Assembly: GCA_964019425.1 (NCBI GenBank) | Contig: OZ025847.1 | Location: forward strand, 340,501 to 404,500 | DNA from: Flectonema sp. DT1601 | Lineage: Eukaryota; Euglenozoa; Diplonemea; Diplonemida; Diplonemidae | DNA length: 64,000 bases | Direction: 5' to 3' | Shown: one piece after another, positions 21,459 to 32,002 of the stretch | Layout of the letters: every line of letters starts with the position of its first letter | Numbering within the stretch: position 1 is the first letter of the stretch | The notes under the pieces: generated by a model | What the model was told of the DNA's origin: nothing | The model's input: only the letters and a program-made list of their open reading frames with translations | Database searches by the model: none | Translations under genes and position numbers: made by a program

Positions 21459-22949
21459 ATGTATTCACTGCAAGGAGAACCAACAGACGCGATAAGTAGA
21501 AATTGCAAAGTTGGTTTAAGTGTTGTTCTGGGAAACAAGAGAAGGCAATCTGACGCAATATCGCTTAGAGCGAGGGTTAAAGAAGGAGTACTGAGGGAGA
21601 GGAGGAATTCAGAAAGGTTCAGATCGGGAATAGATGCTGGGGTTGATTTGACGACAGTAGCAAACGTAATGTCAACCAATATCCTCCATGGTATTAGAAT
21701 GTTAACAAATATTTTACAAACTCACGCTTCACCTCCATCACTAAATGAGCAGGTTTGTGAATCCATCGCGAACAGTGGTCTCTGTAATAGCTTATCTGAG
21801 GCTCTCTGTATAGATGATATTCACGCTAGTGAAGCTTTACTCTGTGTACATGAGCTGTCTAGATGTCAAGTTTCTAGTAATGTTCTCCTCCCTCTGACAT
21901 CATCATCTCTAATTTCTTTTATAAAATCTGGTGGTCAAAATCAACTCTTAGCATTTGACGTATTGGCTGGGTTGGTTAAGAATGCGGCAACTCATTTAGT
22001 TAATGTTTTAATTAAAGATTATTATTTGCAATCACTTTTATTGACAATGGCAATCCGTCAATCTGATTGTCAGGTTCCGGCTATCTCAATAATAAGACGG
22101 ATGTCGACCATCGGGGAATATTGCTCCGACTTGGGACTGGTTGAGATGGTTTTGCCAGTCTTGAACAACTTGTTGTTTGAAGGAACCGACAATGTTCTTG
22201 TTGAGGTTTGTTGGGCGCTAGTTCACATAGCTGATTCTGGCCCTTCCACAATATCAATGTTAGTTAAATTCTCAGAAAGAAGTATAATCAGAAAATTAGC
22301 AGATCTTTTAGCATCATCCAACGTTAAAACTATAATACCAGTCATCAGAATCTTTGGAAACATTGCAACAGGAACTTCAGAAGACGTTGATCAAATTATC
22401 GCACTCGATATTTTACCAATGTTCTGCTATCTATTGTCACATGTAAAAAGTCAAACTCGAAAAGAAGTGTGTTGGGCTACATCAAACATTGTTGCTGGTA
22501 CAAAGGAGCATGTTCAACATTGTATTGATTGTAATTTAATACCTCCTCTAATCTTGTCATGTCAGATTCAAGAAACTATTGAGGTTAGGAGAGAAGCTGG
22601 ATGGGCTCTTTGCAATATTAGTAAAAATGGAACCAGTTCACAACTTGATTATATTGTGGGTCACGGAGCTATACCTCCCCTAATAGAGTTGTTGAGATGT
22701 GGTGATTCTCAATTAGTTTCAATAATACTTCAATGTCTTAATTATTTATTATTAATTTTAAAAAGATCGTTAGAAGTTGGTATTCACAGACATCACCTTA
22801 CCCAGTTACCTTCCGTAATATTACAATCAGGTGGGACAGACGTGATAGAAACACTACTACAGAGTGATCTTCAAGAAAACAGTACTGTATATTCTAACTG
22901 CACATCTCTCTTATCTAGCTTAAATGGTGATTCAATTATTATTGATTAG
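21459..22949 (+). CDS. Importin alpha (karyopherin alpha) nuclear import adaptor
   Basis: 496 aa from the first in-frame ATG. Importin alpha binds nuclear localisation signals through armadillo repeats and importin beta through a basic N-terminal IBB segment. Here the IBB is NKRRQSDAISLRAR...RERRN at about residues 26-48. About nine or ten armadillo repeats follow, with the diagnostic Trp/Asn arrays EVCWALVHIAD, EVCWATSNIVAG and REAGWALCNISKNG on the third helices, which form the NLS groove. The length is slightly under the usual 520-550 aa. Several N-terminal repeats are divergent and lack the Trp. No intron is visible. The gene opens the one-way host gene run; a weak acceptor-like AG lies 36 nt upstream of the ATG. 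Confidence in the family is high. Confidence 0.9.
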   Translation: MYSLQGEPTDAISRNCKVGLSVVLGNKRRQSDAISLRARVKEGVLRERRNSERFRSGIDAGVDLTTVANVMSTNILHGIRMLTNILQTHASPPSLNEQVCESIANSGLCNSLSEALCIDDIHASEALLCVHELSRCQVSSNVLLPLTSSSLISFIKSGGQNQLLAFDVLAGLVKNAATHLVNVLIKDYYLQSLLLTMAIRQSDCQVPAISIIRRMSTIGEYCSDLGLVEMVLPVLNNLLFEGTDNVLVEVCWALVHIADSGPSTISMLVKFSERSIIRKLADLLASSNVKTIIPVIRIFGNIATGTSEDVDQIIALDILPMFCYLLSHVKSQTRKEVCWATSNIVAGTKEHVQHCIDCNLIPPLILSCQIQETIEVRREAGWALCNISKNGTSSQLDYIVGHGAIPPLIELLRCGDSQLVSIILQCLNYLLLILKRSLEVGIHRHHLTQLPSVILQSGGTDVIETLLQSDLQENSTVYSNCTSLLSSLNGDSIIID

Positions 22950-23880
22950 TTGGAAATAGCTGATTGGTATATATAAAAAAAAAAAAAAGTAATGACTGTT
23001 GGGGTTTCGTACTCGATTGTGTCCGTCTTACCGATCGTCTTTGTTTTGGTTTTTTTATTTATACGTGCTTGTCAATTTTTTTTTTTTTTTTTCTATTTTT
23101 ATAATTTTAACCCTAAAAAAGGAGGCCAAAACCCGATTTTTTGCATTTTTGTGAAAAAATGGACAAGAGAAAAGGGGTGTGTGGGAATAAACCGATAATT
23201 TACAGGGTGAGTACCCTTTCCGTACGTTGAAAATTCATAAACGTTCAAACCCGGTCGAAAAGAATCCCAAAAATGTTCTGATAGGACGTAGATGTTGTTG
23301 ACTGAGCAAATATTTTGTGGTGCTAACACATATGGAACATGCAAGTAGAGAGAGTTTTTCATGTTCCCTGGTTAGCAAGTTGAGTTGTGAGTTTGTTTTT
23401 AACCTTCTACTTCAGGTCGCAATCGGTTTCTTCAATTTCCTTATTCTCTTCGCTGCGTTGGACAACGTTTGCACCGCCCTGGGTTGGCTTATTTCTCACT
23501 TAGCTAAAAATAATCTTTTTAAAAATCGTTCAGTATATCGGCGTTTAGGTCTTTTAGGGTTAAAAAAACAAACAAACAAAAAAGTTATCGATTTCCGATT
23601 CAAAAGGTCATACTCTTTGCCATCTAAATTAGAGTTTTTGAGATGTATGTGAATTTTTTTTTCGATTCTTTTTTCATCCAAACAGGGAAGTACACAACAA
23701 TTAATGGGGATGACCACAACTCATAAGTTTTTCTACTTGTTTGAGTGTTTTCAGTGTTTCTGTACCCCGTGAGCTTCTCCTTAACTTCCAAAAACCATCT
23801 GGTATTGGAATTATACAGCTGTACTTCATGCATTCTGTTTAATTAAATGTTTCACACCTTTCATTCCTCAGTAAAGGGCG
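22950..23880. other. Intergenic, T-rich, no gene seen
   Basis: Holds long T and A runs. Several ORFs of 60-110 codons are low complexity. The last part, TTCACACCTTTCATTCCTCAG (ending 23871), is a strong 3' splice site-like signal 9 nt before the Beclin ATG. Confidence 0.6.
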
Positions 23881-25068
23881 ATGCTCCCCCGATGCTCAAA
23901 CTGTAACAAATTAATTAGAGAACATGGAAATCATGATGATCCAGCCTCTTCAAAGGAAGACTTTATTCAAGTTGGTAATAGAAAAGAAGAAGACGGGGCT
24001 GGAGTTAGTCGACATAAACAAGAAATGGCTGCGAGAACTGTATGGAAGATAGCATCAGGCAAGGAAGAGATTCAAGGATCTGTTTGTGATGGGTGTCATT
24101 CAGCAGTCACGAGGGATATGACGTGTGAAGTTCAGAAATTAGTAGCAGAAAGACCAATCATAGAGCATCACATCTCAAGGTTTACTGCCCTCGCTAAGAT
24201 GGAGGCAGAGCTACCCGTTGTTGATGACACAGAAATCAGTACTCTCGAAACAACAATTGAATTACTGAAGGCTGACCTGCTCTCATCAGAATCAGAAAGC
24301 TCACAACTGGAATCAAAGTTGCTTTTACTTAACAAAGAACATGCCGCTGCTGAAGCTGCCCTCGATCATCAAGTTCGATCCCTGCATGCAGCAACTGTCG
24401 CCGATGTAATCTCCAAATCAGAAACCGATGCAGTAAAATCCTGTGATGAATATAATTTAAGTCAAATAAATCATCTCGGATCTGCAACTGGTTATGCCAG
24501 TATCTTTCGTATTGAAGCCGATTCTGTTCCTGCCAGTATCAATGGTTATAGAATATGCATGCCAGATTGCTACACTCATACACAGTTGGATGGACAGGTG
24601 AAAGTTCCTTGGCAAGAAATCAATACGGCACTTGGATTTGTCGTTCAGGTGTTGTTGGTACTTCGCAGTGATTTCCCATCTTACAAGTCTAACATAACTT
24701 TAAAGTCTCGTGGATCGGTTTCAAAAATCGAGCATAAGATATCTGACTCACCCTCTGCTCAATCCCGTGATTTATTTGGAGCTAATTCATGCAGCACAAC
24801 TTCATTCGATGAGGGTCTGGAACAGCTTAGCAAAGGGATTTCTTCGCTTACAAAATCTATTAACGTGACACCACCAAAATCTCTAAAAATTCGTGACGTC
24901 TCTCTGCGTGATGGTCATAACTATAATTGGTCACATCATATGTTGTCGTTGTTGGCTAATTTAAAACACTTGATACTGGTAATAAACGCTTCCAAGGAGC
25001 GAAAAAAGCGGAGACAACAGCAGCAGCAACAACAACAGCATCAACAACAGCAACACCAGAAAAAATAG
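23881..25068 (+). CDS. Beclin 1 / Atg6 / Vps30 family autophagy protein
   Basis: 395 aa. Beclin is the scaffold of the class III PI3-kinase (Vps34) complex in autophagy and endosomal sorting. Seen here: an N-terminal zinc-ribbon-like CSNC (5-8) with CDGCH further on, as in fungal and plant Atg6; a central coiled coil (about 110-175); and the evolutionarily conserved domain starting near 190, with SINGYRICMP then VPWQEINTALGFVVQVLLVL, the counterpart of the INNFRLGRLP / [20 protein letters not shown] signature. The C-terminal helix reads SHHMLSLLANLKHLI, matching the LTNLKW region. It is shorter than the usual 450-520 aa, mainly in the middle of the conserved domain. The last 25 residues are a Gln-rich tail (CAG/CAA repeats), absent from typical family members. 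Confidence 0.85.
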   Translation: MLPRCSNCNKLIREHGNHDDPASSKEDFIQVGNRKEEDGAGVSRHKQEMAARTVWKIASGKEEIQGSVCDGCHSAVTRDMTCEVQKLVAERPIIEHHISRFTALAKMEAELPVVDDTEISTLETTIELLKADLLSSESESSQLESKLLLLNKEHAAAEAALDHQVRSLHAATVADVISKSETDAVKSCDEYNLSQINHLGSATGYASIFRIEADSVPASINGYRICMPDCYTHTQLDGQVKVPWQEINTALGFVVQVLLVLRSDFPSYKSNITLKSRGSVSKIEHKISDSPSAQSRDLFGANSCSTTSFDEGLEQLSKGISSLTKSINVTPPKSLKIRDVSLRDGHNYNWSHHMLSLLANLKHLILVINASKERKKRRQQQQQQQQHQQQQHQKK

Positions 25069-25404
25069 TTGAGAGGCTCTTTTCTCATCGAGAGAATGTT
25101 ACACATATTATTCTATATATGATGCAGGTTGCAGCAACTGTTCTGTAATTTAGCTTCTCTTTTGTTCGGTTAGGTTTTTTTTTTTTTTTTTTTTCATAAG
25201 TTTTTTTTTGGTTTTTTTTTTTTTTTAAAACTAGCCCACAAATTGAATGGAAAAAAACAAAAAAAAAAAATTGGCAAGCGATTATCGCAGGTTTTTTTCC
25301 CCCTCATTTTTTTTTTTTTTTTTTTTTCTTTCCTTCCTTACTCTGTCTTGTGATTCTTATTATTTTCTTCTTTTTAAAAAGGTTAAATATGGAATAGTTT
25401 TGCT
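25069..25404. other. Intergenic, homopolymer-rich
   Basis: Mostly T and A runs. It ends in TTATTTTCTTCTTTTTAAAAAG (25381), an acceptor-like site 23 nt before the next start. A minimal upstream ORF, ATG-GAA-TAG, lies at 25389. Confidence 0.5.
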
Positions 25405-26232
25405 ATGTTAGAAGAGCCCCTCAGTGGAGACAACAATGTTCAGATAGCAAGAACTGAATTGGCTGTCTTGAAATGTACTTTACGAAAACAAAAATTAAGA
25501 CTTGCAGGATATACTGCAAGAAATAAAAAAGATCCTCCTATTGTGGAAAGTGATCCTCCTTCTATGTGTGAATTAGAGTATCCGACCGTAGCAGTTAAAG
25601 TTAAACCACCAATGACACCATTTCTATCAGAATTTGAGATAAAAAAAAATCGACAAGAACAAGAAGACGATATTCTAAAACTAAAAACGATGTATCAAAA
25701 CACTCTAACAAGACAACGACTTAGAGCTGAAAATCAACAACTTATCGAAAGAAATAATCAACTTGATCGACTCACGCCTCAGTCTGATTGCCTTACACCA
25801 ACTTTGAATAATAATATTGATAGTTCGACTGTAGAAGATGAAGGGATTTGGGTTCTTGAAGAAAAGATTTCATTGATTTTGTCGAATTGTGAAAAAATTG
25901 AGCACACAATGAAATGTATGGATGATAAAGTGACACTTGAAGAAGAGAATGTAATAGTTCTCTCAACAATAATAAGATCAGAACAGCTGGTCAGAAGACA
26001 ATTATCGAATGAGCAAAAGAATATTTTCGAAAATTTTATTTTAAATTATAACAGTAGCAAGACTACCCTTTCAGATTCTGAGCTTTTGAGAAGTTTTCCA
26101 AATGTTGAATCAAACTTCGTTGGTCTTTACCAAAGACTCAACAATAATTGTAAGATTCTACAACGAGCTATTGAAGAAGAGAGTACTCAGCGTATCCAAC
26201 AACAACTTATGTACGCAGCTTTGAACAGCTGA
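25405..26232 (+). CDS. Coiled-coil protein of unknown function
   Basis: 275 aa, family not recognised. Residues 1-40 are a short helix. A proline-rich stretch (PPIVESDPPS, KPPMTPFLSEFE) follows at 50-80. A long charged coiled coil runs from about 82 to 122 (KKNRQEQEDDILKLKTMYQN, RLRAENQQLIERNNQ) and a second from 150 to 270. There is no signal peptide or membrane segment. AT-rich codons resemble neighbouring host genes. A two-codon upstream ORF precedes the chosen ATG in the short predicted leader; if leaders really begin at the AG at 25381, ribosomes would meet it first. A structural or flagellar role would be a guess. Confidence 0.7.
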   Translation: MLEEPLSGDNNVQIARTELAVLKCTLRKQKLRLAGYTARNKKDPPIVESDPPSMCELEYPTVAVKVKPPMTPFLSEFEIKKNRQEQEDDILKLKTMYQNTLTRQRLRAENQQLIERNNQLDRLTPQSDCLTPTLNNNIDSSTVEDEGIWVLEEKISLILSNCEKIEHTMKCMDDKVTLEEENVIVLSTIIRSEQLVRRQLSNEQKNIFENFILNYNSSKTTLSDSELLRSFPNVESNFVGLYQRLNNNCKILQRAIEEESTQRIQQQLMYAALNS

Positions 26233-26356
26233 AAAGTTACGTCCTTTTCAGGAATGTAACCTATTATTAGGTTTATTATTTCTTTTTAAAGTATTCAAAA
26301 CAATCTTAGTAATTTCATTTCACACCCTCCCACTTAGGACTAAGTACAGAGCAACT

Positions 26357-29300
26357 ATGATATATTTTACCATAAAGCAATGCTTAATATTGTGTGTGGT
26401 ATTGTTGGTTTGCAGTGCTGGTTCTTTTGTTCTATCAAGTTCCTTGTTTGATGAAGAAGGAAGCAGAAGAGATCTGGCTCACGGAGTGGGGTTGGGATTA
26501 TTGATAATGTCGTTGGTGATTGTTACTTTATTGGGAAAAATAATTAAACCGATTGAGAGTTTGAGAAACGACTTGGAGCAGTTAACGTACATGGACGTCG
26601 AACAAATAGTAACAGAAAAGGAAACTTTATCGGGCTATGTTGAAATACAGGAACTGCAAATTGCGCTGTTGCAGATGCTAGAGACAGTCAGAAACTGTAA
26701 ACCCTTCTTACCTGATACTATTATAGAAGCCCTTAATGATGACAGGTGTCGAAGTATTGTTGGAAACGAAAGTATGGCAAACATGGCTGAAGCAATTGCT
26801 CAGCTTGACATTCCTCGTTTTGTTTTTGGAGATTCAGAGAGTGAAGCCTCATGCAAATCCGATTCAAGTGAGTCTGACACAGACATGACTGAAAACCATC
26901 GTGAAAGTGTTTTTTTACTGAGCATCAACGACGTACCATCATCAACGGAAGAACCCTATCTCAAACGTAGGAATAATAATCAAGCAAATGGTTCACCAAC
27001 AACAGCAAAGGTCTTTAACAACGAATCATTTGCAAGTCGTAGGTCAACTCTGCCACTGGTATTAAGTGAAGTTAATATCTGTGGATTAGAAGGTGAGAGA
27101 AGACAAAGTGTTGCTAATAACTTAGCTGGTTTTGAAGCGTTCAGTCTTGAGCATCCTGCCTTTAGGAGATCGAGTATCCCGACTTCAGTTAAGCAATCTA
27201 TTGTAATCCCTACTAGAAATGTTCCTACAAAGGACTCATCTCTTCATGCGATGCTTCAGTTTGGAATGCGTCGTCGTCGAGGTACTATTATGGTTGCTGA
27301 GTTTGGAGTTTCTGATTTCATTGACTACGAAGGGGAAGATGATTTATATTTATTAGCATCGACTTTAACTGGAATGGCAATCGATATCGTTAGAGGAAGT
27401 GGTGGTAATGTGCTTCACTTAACAGCTGATAGCTTAACCGGAAGTTGGAATACACATCACCCTGTGAGCAGACATTCTGTTCATGCATGTCGCTCTGCTG
27501 TTTCAATAAGAAACACAATCGAAGAAGCTGTTTCTGATGATCAGGATAGAGTTTCATACTCTGTCTCAATTGCAGGAGGTCTCGTCTACTGCGGGAATAT
27601 CGGAAACGATCGGCAGCGTTCTCCATTCGTACTCGGACACCTAGTAGATCAGGCTAGAATGCTTAACCAGTTGTCGAAGTTAATAAGTGCACCACTTTTA
27701 ATGACTGAGTCTGTTGTTGATGTATGTTCTCCATAACAATTTCATAATTATCTTTTTTAAGAATAAAATCAATCAACCAACACTAAACCAGACCATACGA
27801 GCTCAAGGTATCAAATACCGCCCAGTAGATGTCGTTTCCTGGAAGATCACTAACAGGAGAAGAGAAGTGGTCTATGAGGTTTGATTTTATTTCCCCTTTT
27901 CTTTTTTAAGTCTTTTCTTCACTAAGTTACATCCCTCCCAAAGGTACAGCCTATTTTATAAAGGTACAGCCTATTTTATTTGCAGCCGCTGCCGCTGACA
28001 GTCAAGATTGTTTGAAGAAGTGTTGTTCTTTTAGTAATAAAAAAAAAAAAAAAACAGCTCCTCACAGAAAAAGATCATTTTGACGATGCTGAATGGAAAG
28101 AAGCTTTTCATTTCTTCATGTCTGAACGGTTTAGAGAAAGTTTAGAAAAATTTGAAAAAATAAAAAATAGCGATCCTCAACTTAGGAGGTTGACGTCACT
28201 TATTATGAAAATGGAAGAAGGCAATGACATACCACGACCATATGCAAGAGCAAAGAAAGGATGGGAGACATGGGATTACACTAAAACATCTCCTAAGTTA
28301 GCGTGTAGGGAGAGATCTCACAGAAAATCATTCTTTTCAAGAAGGGGAAAAGATGGAGAAACAAGCTTGAGTTCATTCACAAGAAAAAGAACACCAAGTC
28401 CGACACATGGATCAGACTTGTTACTTGCGATCCAAGAAATTCAAAGAACAGAAACTCTCTCACAAGCATCAGATGGTGATTCTGATAATTCTGAATTCAA
28501 TACCACGTCAGTCATGACTTATGATGATCCTCCTTTACAATTTATTGAAAATGGTTGTCTGTTTCGACGATCAGAACGCCTCCTCGGAAAAGGAGCATTC
28601 GGTGATGTTTGGCTCGGAATGAGTGAAGAAGGATCACTAGTCGCAATGAAAGTAATAAAAGTACCTCCTGCAGAAGTCCCAACTCGAAGAAGACTAGGTC
28701 GATCAAATGACGTAGTTGAGAGTGTGACTTCAATCATTAATGAGGTCGAGTTGTTGTCAAAGTTTCACGACGATACGATTGTTAGTTTCATATCATGTGG
28801 AGTTCATGATAAATACGTCATCATTGTTATGGAATATGTTAGTGGAGGTTCCTTGGCAACTGTTTTAGAAACTTTTGGAGCTATCAAACTCGAACCCGCA
28901 AAGCGTTTTACCCGAGATATCTTACGAGGACTTCACTACCTTCACGGTGAAGGTATTCTACACAGAGATCTCAAGCCAGGAAATGTTTTAATGCACACTG
29001 ACGGACAATGTAAATTATCAGATTTCGGAACCTGCACAACCTTAACAGCGATTGCTGGTGGTGGAGGTGGTATTATTGGAACTCCATTGTTCATGGCACC
29101 TGAAGCTGCGAGAGGTAATTCTTGTAAGGCATCTGATCTCTGGGCACTTGGACTTACAGTTATTCAGATGCTTCAAAATAGAGCACCTTTCGCATGGTCT
29201 CCTGATGTTGTTCCAACATCAATGTCATTTCAGTTCCTTCGTTGGTTAGGAACACTTCAGCCTACGGATATTGTTCCTTTACCTGAAATAGATCCTGATA

Positions 29301-29404
29301 CTCTTGATTCGTGTTCTTATTCTTTTATTAAAAGGCTTCTTGTTGTTGATCCTCAAGGAAGAGGTGACGTCTCGGATTTATTATTCGATCCGTTTGTGAT
29401 CTGA
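26357..29404 (+). CDS. Membrane-bound class III cyclase-like domain fused to a Ser/Thr protein kinase, three exons
   Basis: Exons 26357-27721, 27792-27878 and 28058-29404 (introns 70 and 179 nt, both phase 0) give 932 aa. Layout: two membrane segments (about 9-28 and 43-60), a HAMP-like linker (IIKPIESLRNDLEQL), NCKPFLPDTIIEAL, a class III nucleotide cyclase fold (about 308-484) with SVSIAGGLVYCGNIGNDRQR, VLGHLVDQARML and, across intron 1, IKYRPVDVVSWK...VVYE. The post-cyclase helical segment (EWKEAFHFFMSERFRESLEKF) follows, then a kinase at about 653-930. The kinase is complete: GKGAFGDV loop, VAMK (Lys682), HRDLKPGN (Asp788), DFG (Asp806), GTPLFMAPE. It looks like a MAPKKK/STE-type enzyme. 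The cyclase has Glu315 where the first metal Asp is expected and Asp431 for the usual Asn, so it may bind nucleotide without turnover. Without splicing, this reads as two separate genes. Confidence 0.88.
27879..28057 (+). other. Intron 2 of the cyclase-kinase gene, containing a dispersed repeat core
   Basis: Donor GTTTGA (weak) and acceptor AAAAAACAG. Phase and protein continuity (VYE then LLTEKDHFDDAEW) support it. Inside are a duplicated AAGGTACAGCCTATTTTA (27942 and 27960) and CCGCTGACAGTCAAGATTG (27990), which recurs at 32888 inside the TIR element and, diverged, at 53392. Intron 1 is 27722-27791 (GTATGT...CCAG). Confidence 0.75.
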
Positions 29405-31696
29405 TTGCCTTGATGAATTCTTTGATTGGCAGTTGACATGTCATGTTGTTTTATAAAACAGCGTAACTGACTGTGTTGAATTCACAAGTGAGCTTCTCAT
29501 TGGTGGTATCAGATTCTTTGTTTTTTTTTAAAAAACGATTTCTTTAACGATACTCTGTCTTCTATAGAACGACCTTATGATTGTGAATATACACTATGAA
29601 ACTAAACCCTTAATTAGTTTTTCGCAAAGGATTCTTTCAGATACACACAACGCACGTTGAGAAACTAAGATGTTTTTTTAAAACTACAAAATAAAATAAA
29701 ATTTAAAAAAAAAAAAAAAAAAAAGCGACGATTTTTTCCCTCCTTTTGTTGAATGCGATCAACAAAATAATAAAAAAGTCCTCTTTTTTCCTACTCCGAT
29801 GTGGGTAAAGAGATCTTACAGTATGCGACACAATTATTAATAATCCCATCACATACCAACACACTCATCTGTTTTATTTCCATCAGACTACCAGAGAGTT
29901 CATATGTATTTGGGTCGAAACAACCCACATGTGTTTTTTTTTTTTTTTGTTTTTTTTTAGAACATACCACACAATATATAGGTTTTTACCCTACTTTGCA
30001 GTCTTGTGCTGTTTAGTTATGTTTTTTTTTTTCTTATTTTTTTTCTCCCCCATGGTGGTCTCTTCATGTCAAGTACCTTGTCTGTCATCGCCTGTGAAAA
30101 TTTCTTAATTTGAGAAAGGTTAAAATAACCACATCTGGTATTGGTCTGTACTTCAATAAAATATCTAATCTTTGATGCAACGAGAATGTAATTTCTGTGG
30201 TGTGGATGTGTCCGCACCAATATTTTGTTGATTCCTCACATGCAAAACCTTTGTAAAAATTAATCACTTACAAATCTTATTGTGTTTACAATAAAACCCT
30301 GCAATGACATACTTACCAACATTGGATCTACTTACGTTGCTGCTGCTTCGTAGCTCTATAGTTTGCTGTATCAGCGATGAACGCAAAGCAATGTATTTAT
30401 CAACGACAAGAGCAGGTTTTTATGAACTCTTTTTACGTGGATTGGTACGAAGTACTTCGCCATTCTTCTTGGGTGAGAGAGAGTTTACTTTTTTTTTCTT
30501 CTCCCCCTCTTCTTTCTCTTTTTTCGGTTCTTCCAATAATGATGTGGAGGTCACTTATCCGTGGCTCTTTTATTGAGCTCTGCCTTACTAGGTTGTCACT
30601 CGTTGTCCACTGTGGTTAAACGGGTTTTTGTTACCATAATTTTATTTGTTTTTACGATAAGCAAAAATTCTTTTTGCGCATACGTGGGGCTTTGTGGGTC
30701 TGTTGAGTTTTTTGTTTCCCCTCCTCTATTCTTTCTGGTTTTGTGGAAAAAAAAAAAAAAGAAAAAAAAAACTCCTCTTCTTTTTTGTAAAATGGAGGGG
30801 GATGAAAACATAGTGTAAACAATTAGGTCACTCGCGGACTCCGTCTGTGGCCAGAATGAATCGCCTAATCTATTTTGTGACAGAGCTGTGTCATTGCACA
30901 TTCAGTTTCGTTTTTTTTAAAAAAAAAGAAAAATAAGTTGTATCGCCACTGCCTGTCTTTTTTATTATGTCTGTTCTCACTGCCCCCTCTTCCACTCCTT
31001 TCAAAGACGGTTTTTGTTTTTATACCTACAAACCTATTGTTTCGATAGAAAGAGAATCGTGACTGCACTGCTTAATCCATTTTCCTTTATTAGGATTTTG
31101 TACTGGTTGCGCACACATAAACAAACAAAAGTGAGCAAAAAAAGTTTAAAAAAAAAAAAAAAGTAAAGTGTTGATTCTTTTCTCATTTGCCAGACGAAGA
31201 ATAAGTTCTCGTGAGGAAATATTCTTGGGTAGGGGAACAGAAAAGAAAAAAAAATTTTTATATAGTATAGATTTTTCCTCACAAGACTGCCTTCTTGGCC
31301 AAAAGAAAAGCAAATCAAGGAAACAACTGTTTACTTTTGGCCAGGAAAAGTTCTCGTGAAATTGCAGATTTTTCTTCACGAGAATAATTTGTTTGCCGTA
31401 GTTTATAAATTCACGAAAGAAATTTCACGAATGTAGAAAAAAAGAATGAAAAAAAAAGAAATTAAAAAAAAAAAAAAAAACAGATACTCTCAACCTCACT
31501 TTCCATTCCGTTCCTTTACCATTTGCCTTGTTTGCAGACACAGGCTGTTCATATTTGAATTTTTTTATTACTCTTTTTATTGTCAGTAGTCAGTTACAAT
31601 TGTTCAATTAAAAAAAAAAAAAACAATCCAAGAGCCTGATGTGGCCGGGAGGGTTTTAGCAAAGGACCTAAAATTATTATTATTATTATTATTATT
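29405..31696. other. Intergenic, 2.3 kb, no gene seen
   Basis: Homopolymer-rich. ORFs up to about 100 codons are low complexity. 31190-31440 contains TTCTCGTGA, CCTCACAAGA and TTCACGAGAA motifs in both orientations, a probable decayed hairpin element. An ATT microsatellite at 31674-31696 is the insertion site of the next element. Confidence 0.5.
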
Positions 31697-31934
31697 CATA
31701 CTTGTACCCCTTTAAAGGGGAATTAAAAATTAAAGCGGAAATAAAGGGCTTTTAATATTAAAGGGCTTTTAATTAATTCCCCTTTATTTTCCAATTTAAT
31801 GAAATAAAGGGGAATTAAAGGGGATTTAATGAATTAAAGGGCCCTTTATTTTAAAATTAAAGGGGATTTAATTCCCCTTTAATTTGGAAAAATAAAAATA
31901 AAGGGCTTTTAATGGTTTTTAATTAAAAAAAAAA

Positions 31935-32002
31935 TCCTCCACCAGGACTCGAACCTGCAGCCTAGCGAATGCAAATCCACAATCATACCAGTGGACAACC
32001 AG
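31935..32002 (-). pseudogene. tRNA-like pseudogene
   Basis: On the minus strand, a good T-arm/B-box (GGTTCGAGTCC, complement of 31945-31955) and an A-box-like D-arm (CCAC...GTGG stem, TGGTAT loop) stand at normal spacing, and a T-run follows directly as a Pol III terminator would. The anticodon stem and 5' acceptor strand do not pair, so it is not a working tRNA. It may be an internal Pol III promoter of a tRNA-derived repeat. Confidence 0.5.

Noticed and set aside
27879-27895. Protein end at the TGA right after VVYEV (27792 exon)
   Set aside because: Reading through a GT-AG intron continues in phase into the post-cyclase helix and kinase; the stop lies inside the inferred intron.
31935-32002. 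Functional tRNA gene
   Set aside because: T-arm and D-arm are fair but the anticodon stem and acceptor do not pair; called tRNA-like instead.
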